Positions 1 to 4,838 of a stretch of 6,365 nt of DNA are shown here, in pieces; position 1 is the stretch's first letter; each line of letters begins with the position of its first letter. Under the pieces are notes generated by a model. The model did no database searches. It was not told the origin of the DNA and saw only the letters and a program-made list of their open reading frames with translations. A program made the translations under genes and the position numbers. Origin of the DNA: an uncultured cyanobacterium (GTDB lineage Bacteria; Cyanobacteriota; Vampirovibrionia; Gastranaerophilales; Gastranaerophilaceae). The DNA lies in assembly GCA_945836835.1 (NCBI GenBank), contig CAMAML010000075.1, positions 1 through 6,365 on the forward strand, read 5' to 3'.

Positions 1-33
1 TAAATTCTTCGCCTTATCCGCCAAAACAGCCAA
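1..33 (-). CDS. Possible start of a leftward gene, cut by the left window edge
   Basis: Only 11 codons are visible, reading LAVLADKAKNL from a TTG start (plus-strand caa at 31-33). It is the only minus-strand frame that stays open to the edge: the ATG at 47-49 runs into TAG after four codons, and the third frame hits TAA. An in-frame TGA lies just upstream of the TTG, so no earlier start exists. A GAGG ribosome-binding site (plus 44-47) sits about 10 bases before the TTG, and a good leftward promoter lies about 28 bases further up. The product cannot be named from 11 residues. The short length and the TTG start keep this tentative. Confidence 0.42.
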   Translation of the reverse strand, partial: MAVLADKAKNL

Positions 34-67
34 TCTATTCTTTCCTCATTAAAATCTCTTATACTCC

Positions 68-95
68 AGTATACCATATTTTCCCCCTTTTTCAA
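68..95 (-). promoter_or_regulatory. Sigma70-type promoter reading leftward, with extended -10
   Basis: On the minus strand TTGAAA (plus 90-95) is followed after 16 bases by TATACT (plus 68-73). A TGG directly before the -10 fits the extended -10 pattern TGn. Each hexamer matches the consensus at five of six positions. Transcription would begin near position 61, giving a short leader before the TTG start at 33. The -10 lies inside a small palindrome, TATACT-CC-AGTATA (60-73). Confidence 0.6.
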
Positions 96-111
96 TCAGC
101 AAACCCGATAA

Positions 112-140
112 TTCCACTAATAGCAATATTAATGTATACT
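112..140 (+). promoter_or_regulatory. Candidate rightward promoter for the leader and permease operon
   Basis: TATACT (135-140) is a five-of-six -10 match. The hexamer 17 bases upstream, TTCCAC (112-117), is a poor -35, so an activator or weak basal activity would be needed if this is the promoter. Transcription would start near 147 and give a leader of about 174 bases before the ATG at 321. Both elements fall in or next to the inverted repeat, which suggests regulation. Confidence 0.4.
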
Positions 141-150
141 ATTAGTGGAA
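112..150. repeat. Perfect 12-bp inverted repeat, possible operator
   Basis: TTCCACTAATAG (112-123) and CTATTAGTGGAA (139-150) are exact reverse complements separated by 15 bases. The arms cover the -35 position and the end of the -10 of the rightward promoter candidate, as expected of a repressor operator. If transcribed from further upstream it could instead form an AU-rich hairpin, but no T-run follows it. The repeat itself is certain; its role is inference. Confidence 0.8.
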
Positions 151-275
151 ATGAAATCTTACAACACCCTCCGGTCGGAGAGGTGTGGAACTTGTCGTCT
201 TTTCCCTCAACTTTCCGACGGGGATTTTTATTGGACGCTTGTCACATCGGGCGGTTGTAAAAATCCCTCTTTTAT
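147..275 (+). ncRNA. Candidate structured 5' leader with alternative pairings
   Basis: The stretch between the promoter candidate and the permease gene has several complementary segments. First, ACACC-CTCC (164-172) pairs with GGAG-(A)-GGTGT (177-186) around the loop GGTC. Second, TTACAAC (159-165) is exactly complementary to GTTGTAA (254-260). Third, GGGATTTTTA (221-230) is exactly complementary to TAAAAATCCC (258-267), which is followed by TCTTTTAT. The second and third pairings share bases 258-260 and so compete, as in an attenuator or riboswitch. I compared it from memory with SAM, TPP, c-di-GMP, preQ1, fluoride, T-box, 6S and SRP RNAs and recognise none. It could also be an independent small RNA ending at about 275. 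Confidence 0.38.
221..275 (+). terminator. Terminator-like stem in the leader
   Basis: A perfect 10-bp stem is possible between GGGATTTTTA (221-230) and TAAAAATCCC (258-267), followed by TCTTTTAT. The 27-base loop is long for a simple terminator, and the lower half of the stem is A-T. It lies 46 bases upstream of the permease ATG, so it would act as an attenuator or end a short RNA. Confidence 0.4.
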
Positions 276-320
276 GACACGTATGTTTTTGGTAATATGG
301 TGGAGTAAAAGGGGAAAAAT

Positions 321-1364
321 ATGTTAAAAAAAATATTTACGTTTAAAAATCTCATTGTTCCTGTTTTATTATTGGCGTTGTTTGCGGTTTATCCGCAGGT
401 TGCAAATATTTTTCTGCTGTTTTTTGCGGGGTTTGTGATCGCCTGTGCTTTAAACCCTTACGTAAACATTTTGGAAAAACGCTTAAAAAACCGAACCCTT
501 GCCGCCGCAACAACAGTAATTGCGGGATGTTTTGCAATTTTTGTACTGTTCATCCCCGTACTTGTGATGACAATTCGGGAGCTTGCAATTTTTCTGAACA
601 CTTTACCCCAAAAGGTTACCTCAATCGTGCATCTGTACAATTCGACTTTAATCTTCGGGAAAAGGTTGTCGGAGTTGTTTTCGATTAACTCGCTTGTCGC
701 AAACCCGACAGACGTTGCGGGGAACCTCTTCAACCGCTCGTGGTCGTTCACTATGGGAATTTTTGAGGTCGGCGTTATCGGGGTTGTCCTGATGATGATT
801 GTTTACTATTTGCTTGAGGACAAAGATTATCTAAAAAAGAAGTTTGTGGAATTTTTTCCGCCCGAATATAAAGCTCGGGCGGCGGATATTCTCAAAAACA
901 TTAGCGTAAAAGTCGGCGGATACGTCACGGCACAGGTGCTTTCGATGACGGCGGTCGGCGTTATGACGATGATTGTTTTGTTTTTTATGAAGATAGATTA
1001 TGCGGTCGTTCTGGGTTTGATTACGGGGATTTTGGACATAGTCCCGATTGTCGGGCCGACGATTGCGGTCGGGTTGATTTTGCTTGTCGGAATGCCGTTG
1101 AGTATATTTAAAGTTATTTTGATTATCGCAATTTTTATCGGGATACAACAGTTTTCAAACTACGTTGTGCGTCCTTTCGTGTTTGGCAAATGGATGAAAC
1201 TTCATCCGCTTATGTTGTTTTTGGCACTGTTTTTGGCGGAAGAGTTTTTGGGGTTTTGGGGCGTAATCTTATCCCCGGCAATCGCCTCGACGGCGTGCGT
1301 GCTTGTGGACGAACTTTATTTAAAACCGATTAACGAAGAAACTCAAGAGGGCAAAAATGACTGA
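321..1364 (+). CDS. AI-2E family transporter (PerM/YdiK-type membrane permease)
   Basis: This is a polytopic inner-membrane protein of the AI-2E transporter family (formerly UPF0118). Members are proposed exporters or exchangers of small molecules or Na+/H+; substrates vary and the family name is not proof of autoinducer-2 transport. At 347 residues it has normal length. Hydrophobic segments lie near residues 11-48, 63-85, 147-167, 201-224, 229-259, 262-280 and 294-325, with a long soluble stretch at about 86-145. Family signatures are clear: DIVPIVGPTIA (239-249), QQFSNYVVRPFVFGK (276-290), and the C-terminal HPLMLFLALFLAEEFLGFWG (295-314) followed by VILSPA. The ATG follows AAAAGGGG (307-314) by six bases, which fixes the start. 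Its 3' end overlaps the radical SAM gene by 8 bases. The substrate cannot be told from sequence. Confidence 0.93.
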   Translation: MLKKIFTFKNLIVPVLLLALFAVYPQVANIFLLFFAGFVIACALNPYVNILEKRLKNRTLAAATTVIAGCFAIFVLFIPVLVMTIRELAIFLNTLPQKVTSIVHLYNSTLIFGKRLSELFSINSLVANPTDVAGNLFNRSWSFTMGIFEVGVIGVVLMMIVYYLLEDKDYLKKKFVEFFPPEYKARAADILKNISVKVGGYVTAQVLSMTAVGVMTMIVLFFMKIDYAVVLGLITGILDIVPIVGPTIAVGLILLVGMPLSIFKVILIIAIFIGIQQFSNYVVRPFVFGKWMKLHPLMLFLALFLAEEFLGFWGVILSPAIASTACVLVDELYLKPINEETQEGKND

Positions 1365-2895
1365 CGGCGAGATTTTGTTGTATGCTCCAAAATTTTCGGC
1401 GTATACGAAGTCGAAGGTATTAATGGCTTTTCCGGGGCCCGAAAGTTTTGCCTTGTCCTCTTTGGGCTACTTGTGGTTGTTTAAGGACTTGGACGAGGAT
1501 GAAGAAATTTGGGTAAAACGGGTTTATTCCGATACGGCACAACTTTCGACAAACCCCAAAACCGTTGATTTTATAGCGTTTTCGATGTCGTTTGATATGG
1601 ATTTCCTAAAAGTTTTCGAGATGCTGGAAAAATTTGGAATTCCGCTCAAAAAATCCGAGCGGGGGGAAGATTTTCCGCTCATATTTGCGGGCGGTCCCGT
1701 TGTAACAGCAAATCCAACGCCGTATGAAGAATTTTTTGATTTTTTTATAATCGGGGACGGCGAAAAAATTAACACGGAAGTCATCAAATCAAAAGAGGGC
1801 AGGGGAAAGACGGAATTTTTGGAGTATATTTCGACATTAGACGGAGTGTATGTTCCAAATATCACAAAAAAAGTCAAAAAACGCACGAAAAAACTTGAAG
1901 AAGTCATCTATACCCCGATAATAAGCGATAAGGCTTTTTTCAAGAACACTTTTATAGTGGAGGTTGCCCGAGGGTGCGCAAACCGTTGCGGATTTTGCCT
2001 TGCCTCATACCTGAATTTACCTCTGAGGTGTTTGGATTTTGACAAAATAATTTCCGCCCTGGATTTGGGGCTTAAGCATACAAAAAAGATTGCACTTTTG
2101 GGTGCACAACTTTCGGCACATCCCAGGTTTGGGGATATTTGCGAATATATTCACAACCGAGTAAAAAGCGGCGAACAAATAGAGATGAGCGTCTCGTCGT
2201 TGAGAGTTGACACGATTACGCCTGAAATATTGGAGGTATTTAAGGCTTGCGGTCAGAAAAACATTACGCTTGCAATCGAGGCGGGGAGCGAAAGACTAAG
2301 AAAGGTTATAAACAAGAACCTCACGAGAGAACAAATTTTTAAGGCGGTGGATATTGCCAAAAACGCCGGCTTAAAAGGGTTTAAATTCTACGGTATGATA
2401 GGTATTCCGACCGAAGATGACGAGGATATTGAAGAACTCATTACTCTTGCAAAGGATTTAAAGTCTCAATACAAAGGGTTTAATATTTCGTTCGGATTTT
2501 CAACGTTTGTGCCAAAACCGCACACTCCGTTTCAGTGGTGCGGAAGAGAAAACTCAAAGTCTTTGGAAAAAAAATCACGCTACTTAAAAAAAGAACTTCA
2601 CAAAATCGGGATAACCGCTGATTTTTCCGGAATAAATTCTGATTATTGGCAGGCGGTGCTGTCCCGTGGGGATAATACCCTGGCGGATTTTTTGATAGAT
2701 GTGTATAAATTTGGCGGGAAATCGGGGGCGTTCAAAAAATCCGCCAAAGAACATAATATTGATACGGACCACTTCGCACTCCAAGACTTTGACCTTGAAA
2801 ACCCACTACCGTGGGATTTTATCGAGCTTAACCCTAAAAAAGATTTTCTGAAACAAGAACACGACAGGCTGTTGAATTATAAGAAAAATTCTTGA
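1357..2895 (+). CDS. Radical SAM protein of the TIGR03960/YgiQ-like group
   Basis: This 512-residue protein resembles the large uncharacterised radical SAM family with an N-terminal Rossmann/B12-binding-like domain. The N-terminal part (about 1-190) carries family-type segments: AFPGPESFALSSLGYLW (24-40), DFIAFSMSFDMDFLKVFEML (71-90), and FAGGPVVTANP with FFIIGDGE (110-136). The radical SAM core (about 195-400) has the cluster motif C207-A-N-R-C211-G-F-C214, in which three cysteines hold a [4Fe-4S] cluster that cleaves S-adenosylmethionine. It also has IEAGSERLRK (307-316) for SAM contact and FVPKPHTPFQW (384-394), a hallmark of this group. A classic DxHxxG cobalamin motif is not seen. An AAGAGG SD (1345-1350) inside the upstream gene sits six bases before the ATG, and the 8-bp overlap implies translational coupling. 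The reaction and substrate are unknown; membership is secure, function is not. Confidence 0.9.
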   Translation: MTDGEILLYAPKFSAYTKSKVLMAFPGPESFALSSLGYLWLFKDLDEDEEIWVKRVYSDTAQLSTNPKTVDFIAFSMSFDMDFLKVFEMLEKFGIPLKKSERGEDFPLIFAGGPVVTANPTPYEEFFDFFIIGDGEKINTEVIKSKEGRGKTEFLEYISTLDGVYVPNITKKVKKRTKKLEEVIYTPIISDKAFFKNTFIVEVARGCANRCGFCLASYLNLPLRCLDFDKIISALDLGLKHTKKIALLGAQLSAHPRFGDICEYIHNRVKSGEQIEMSVSSLRVDTITPEILEVFKACGQKNITLAIEAGSERLRKVINKNLTREQIFKAVDIAKNAGLKGFKFYGMIGIPTEDDEDIEELITLAKDLKSQYKGFNISFGFSTFVPKPHTPFQWCGRENSKSLEKKSRYLKKELHKIGITADFSGINSDYWQAVLSRGDNTLADFLIDVYKFGGKSGAFKKSAKEHNIDTDHFALQDFDLENPLPWDFIELNPKKDFLKQEHDRLLNYKKNS

Positions 2896-2922
2896 GCCTC
2901 GGTACAGTCGTTCCACTTCTCG

Positions 2923-2981
2923 GACAATATTAAAGTACGCCCGAGGAAAAATTTCCTCGGGCGCGCTTTGTTTATATTGTC
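2923..2981. terminator. Bidirectional terminator with nested inverted repeats
   Basis: The core CGCCCGAGGAAA (2938-2949) pairs perfectly with TTTCCTCGGGCG (2952-2963). CTTTGTTTAT follows on the plus strand, and TACTTTAATATT follows on the minus strand. It lies between two convergent genes, the radical SAM gene ending at 2895 and the unknown gene ending at 2991, and so can serve both. AAAG (2932-2935) with CTTT (2966-2969), and GACAATAT (2923-2930) with ATATTGTC (2974-2981), extend the dyad outward into a longer interrupted hairpin. Confidence 0.8.
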
Positions 2982-2990
2982 TGGGACTTG

Positions 2991-4046
2991 TTATAATTCA
3001 TATTTCTTTTTGATTGCGTCCATTTCTGCTTGAAATTCTTTGAGCCTTATTTTGTCGACTTTAAGAATTTTCTCATCGCAAGCTAGAGTTTTAGCTCTAA
3101 ATGCTTTTTCTAAATCGAGCGGTTTTACGGGTTTAAATACATTAGCAACTTCCGCCGTTGTCGGTTCAGGCGTCGCCGGTGCAGGTGCTTTTGCTTCCCC
3201 TCGAAGGGCTTTTCTTATGTCGACCATTACTGCATCAATATTTCGTTGCAAATTTTTTGAACCTTTTGCGTATCTTTCCAAAAATTTAGGGTTTACATCC
3301 AAAATTCTTGCGGCGTTTACAAGGTTTCCTTCATTTACATTGAGTTCAAATTCCCCTATTTTCCCCGCATTAATCGTGGCGGATGTCACGTCACCGGTTC
3401 TTTTAATGCCTATTCCACATTCTTTAAGTCCTGCTTGGTCAAGTTTTGCAAGAGTTTCATCAACATGCTCACCAATCAAAGGCATTTTTCGCCATTCGGC
3501 AATAGCATCTTTTTCTCGAGCAACGACACTTACTCCAAAATTTTGACCGATATGCCCTTCCGCCGTAATCATGCCTTTCTGTCTGGCGGCAAAGTATTCA
3601 AGATCTTTGGCATTTGTTGGCTTTCCGCAGTCAAGAAAGCCCCTTGCTATTGCACTTTGCCCTTCAGCAAGCCCGTTTGAACTGCCCAACAACGGTCTTG
3701 AGGAGCCAAGGATGTCGCTACCTACCGAATTACGGACCTTTACAACCGACTGATTTGTTCCGACGTTTGAGAGTGATACTGCACCTTGCCCTAAAACCTT
3801 TTTGCCGTCAAATAACCTAAATCCTGCGATTGAATAGTTTGATTTTGCCTTTGCTCCGATTTCAAGAACGGGGTTCTTTGCTCGTCCCAGTTGTATTCTT
3901 AGAGCTTCTTCCAACACGGGTTCTTTTTGTGCAACCTTATCCATCATTTGTGTTAACTGTTTTCCGCTAAGACGCATTCTTGTTGATGCACCCTCGCATT
4001 TTGGTAAAAAGTTTACAAGTTTTGCAATAGTCATGTAGTTAGCCAT
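2991..4046 (-). CDS. Protein of unknown function, lineage-specific
   Basis: I recognise no family in this 351-residue protein. It has no signal peptide and no membrane segment and looks soluble and basic. Residues 1-55 are probably helical with many Lys/Arg/Gln. Residues 60-105 and 165-240 have alternating, Gly-rich patterns that suggest beta structure (for example NYSIAGFRLFDGKKVLGQG, 70-88). Residues 245-282 are helical, a Pro/Ala-rich linker (APAPATPEPTTAEV, 287-300) follows, and the end (about 308-351) is a charged, possibly coiled helix rich in Lys and Glu. The ATG at 4044-4046 has AAGG about eight bases upstream. An alternative start is Met5, whose ATG overlaps the stop of a small upstream ORF. 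The frame is also open for 45 codons further upstream but without a start codon. The gene stands alone, divergent from an XRE regulator, and ends at the shared terminator. Confidence 0.82.
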   Translation of the reverse strand: MANYMTIAKLVNFLPKCEGASTRMRLSGKQLTQMMDKVAQKEPVLEEALRIQLGRAKNPVLEIGAKAKSNYSIAGFRLFDGKKVLGQGAVSLSNVGTNQSVVKVRNSVGSDILGSSRPLLGSSNGLAEGQSAIARGFLDCGKPTNAKDLEYFAARQKGMITAEGHIGQNFGVSVVAREKDAIAEWRKMPLIGEHVDETLAKLDQAGLKECGIGIKRTGDVTSATINAGKIGEFELNVNEGNLVNAARILDVNPKFLERYAKGSKNLQRNIDAVMVDIRKALRGEAKAPAPATPEPTTAEVANVFKPVKPLDLEKAFRAKTLACDEKILKVDKIRLKEFQAEMDAIKKKYEL

Positions 4047-4117
4047 AATTTTTTCCTTTCCAAATTTTTTCCTGATTTTTGTATTACCTTTTTGCTTGAC
4101 TTTTTTATGAAATTCAT
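4031..4117 (-). CDS. Possible small ORF, 28 codons, Lys-rich
   Basis: The frame begins MNFIKKSSKKVIQKSGKN. Its ATG shares a base with the stop of the preceding small ORF (TAATG), and its TGA overlaps the Met5 ATG of the 351-residue gene. That arrangement would allow reinitiation down the chain. Against it, the DNA is A-rich, which by itself yields Lys-rich reading frames, and there is no independent SD. Weak call. Confidence 0.15.
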   Translation of the reverse strand: MNFIKKSSKKVIQKSGKNLERKKLWLTT

Positions 4118-4194
4118 TAATTAAATAATGAATATATCGTGTCGGATATCCTTGTGTTTTCCATACGTGTACGTCGTAGTGTTACTTGTTTCAT
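4117..4194 (-). CDS. Possible small ORF or leader peptide, 25 codons
   Basis: An ATG at 4192-4194 is preceded by AAAAGG (plus 4204-4209) at about nine bases, a good SD for this genome. The frame reads MKQVTLRRTRMENTRIS and ends at TAA (4117-4119). It is strongly basic at its N-terminus and matches nothing I know. It could be a leader peptide for the unknown gene downstream, or a fragment of an older gene: the alternative frame through the same DNA is also open. Too short to prove by composition. Confidence 0.28.
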   Translation of the reverse strand: MKQVTLRRTRMENTRISDTIYSLFN

Positions 4195-4211
4195 ATCAGT
4201 GTTCCTTTTCC

Positions 4212-4227
4212 CCAATGTGAGCATTGG
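4212..4227. repeat. Inverted repeat CCAATG-TGAG-CATTGG
   Basis: Two perfect 6-bp arms flank a 4-base spacer, 18 bases upstream (on the minus strand) of the small-ORF ATG at 4194. On the plus strand TTAGCTTTTT follows, so it could be a weak terminator, but nothing rightward needs stopping there. An operator, or a hairpin in the leader of the leftward transcript just before the AAAAGG SD, is equally possible. Confidence 0.45.
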
Positions 4228-4368
4228 TTAGCTTTTTAAGTGTTTCCTTTTTGAAAAATCGATTTCCCTTACTCCTTTATAAAAACCGCAGAGTTTCAAA
4301 AATTGCTAAACTTTTACGAAGTTACAAGTATAAATCCGCCAAATATAGAATTGACGCTACATTCCGCT

Positions 4369-4399
4369 TTTACAAAACTTAATATAAAATACTTATAGT
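4369..4399 (+). promoter_or_regulatory. Weak candidate promoter for the XRE regulator
   Basis: TTTACA (4369-4374) and TATAGT (4394-4399) are five-of-six matches to the consensus hexamers, but the spacing is 19, longer than ideal. TTGACG at 4351-4356 is a better -35 but has no -10 at a proper distance (TATAAA at 4383 is 26 bases away). The start would be near 4406, leaving a leader of about 37 bases. Confidence 0.25.
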
Positions 4400-4442
4400 T
4401 GCTAAAAAGGAAAATTTCAGAAGTTTAACGGTTAGAAAAATT

Positions 4443-4769
4443 ATGGGAATAAAACAGGAATTCGGACAAAAAATCAAAAGAATGAGAATAAATCGGGGCT
4501 TGACGCAAGAGGAGCTTGCGGAGGCGGCGGACTTGTCTCAGCGAGCTATGAGCGGGATTGAGACGGGGGAAAACTTTGTGTCTGCGGAAACGTTGGACAA
4601 ACTTGTTTTGGCACTGGACACTTCTACCGAAGAACTTTTCGCGACGGATCATTTGAAGATGGGGGAAGATTTAAGGCAATTTATTGATGCAAAACTTGAC
4701 ATAATAAGCTCCGACCCGACAAAATTGGCGATAGTGTATAACGTTGTAAAGAGCCTGTCAAAAGAGTAG
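4443..4769 (+). CDS. Small XRE/Cro-C1-family transcriptional regulator
   Basis: This 108-residue protein is a single helix-turn-helix domain with a short helical tail. The HTH_3 domain covers about residues 7-66: FGQKIKRMRINRGLTQEELA leads into the turn AEAADLSQRAMSGIETGEN, with recognition helix around 32-39 (SQRAMSGI), and LDKLVLALDTSTEELF closes the fold. Residues 70-108 look like an amphipathic helix pair (DLRQFIDAKLDIISSDPTKL), probably for dimerisation. There is no peptidase, sensor or toxin domain and no toxin or antitoxin partner beside it, so it is not an obvious antitoxin. The ATG lacks a strong SD (only TTAGAAAAATT precedes it), which suggests low translation. It is divergent from the unknown gene at 2991-4046, a plausible target along with itself. 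Confidence 0.9.
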   Translation: MGIKQEFGQKIKRMRINRGLTQEELAEAADLSQRAMSGIETGENFVSAETLDKLVLALDTSTEELFATDHLKMGEDLRQFIDAKLDIISSDPTKLAIVYNVVKSLSKE

Positions 4770-4803
4770 GCGTACGTGGTCCGCTCTTGAACGATTTCTA
4801 TCG

Positions 4804-4828
4804 GTGAATTAACACTGTATCAATTCAC
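4804..4828. terminator. Weak hairpin between convergent genes
   Basis: GTGAATT (4804-4810) and AATTCAC (4822-4828) form a 7-bp dyad with an 11-base loop in the 69-base gap between the regulator and the PLP enzyme. Neither side has a real T-run and the stem is A-T rich, so termination by this hairpin is doubtful. Position between two converging stops is the main argument. Confidence 0.28.
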
Positions 4829-4838
4829 TATAAAAGCG

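Larger units (their letters stand above)
4047..4442. other. Divergent intergenic region between unknown gene and XRE regulator
   Basis: These 396 bases separate the start of the leftward unknown gene from the start of the rightward regulator. The left half (4047-4194) contains the small ORFs and an AT-only dyad ATTCATTA/TAATGAAT (4112-4119/4126-4133). The middle holds CCAATG-TGAG-CATTGG (4212-4227). The right half (about 4260-4440) is AT-rich promoter-like DNA with TATAAA at 4329 and 4383 and repeated TTGCTAAA (4303-4310 and 4399-4406). I see no convincing consensus promoter for the leftward gene: a minus-strand TATACT (plus 4327-4332) lacks a good -35. Confidence 0.6.

Noticed and set aside
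145..327. 60-codon rightward ORF starting GTG at 145
   Set aside because: It has no ribosome-binding site, starts within an inverted-repeat arm, runs through the structured leader and overlaps the permease start. Its composition (Cys/Trp scattered, no pattern) is not protein-like.
458..1148. Minus-strand ORFs opposite the permease
   Set aside because: They are antisense shadows of a well-supported membrane protein gene. The one at 831-1148 is rich in Asn/Asp/Arg, as expected from the complement of hydrophobic codons.
3084..3105. TAGAG-CTCTA hairpin near the end of the unknown gene
   Set aside because: It is short, lies well inside the coding sequence and has no T-run, so it is most likely coincidental.
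3040..3820. Plus-strand ORFs opposite the unknown gene
   Set aside because: The 168-codon frame has no SD and reads as Ser/Phe/Leu-rich low-pattern sequence. The minus frame has a proper SD, start, stop and terminator, so the plus frames are shadows.
4443..4769. XRE protein as antitoxin of a toxin-antitoxin pair
   Set aside because: No small toxin-like gene lies next to it on the same strand. The neighbours are convergent or divergent and unrelated in type.
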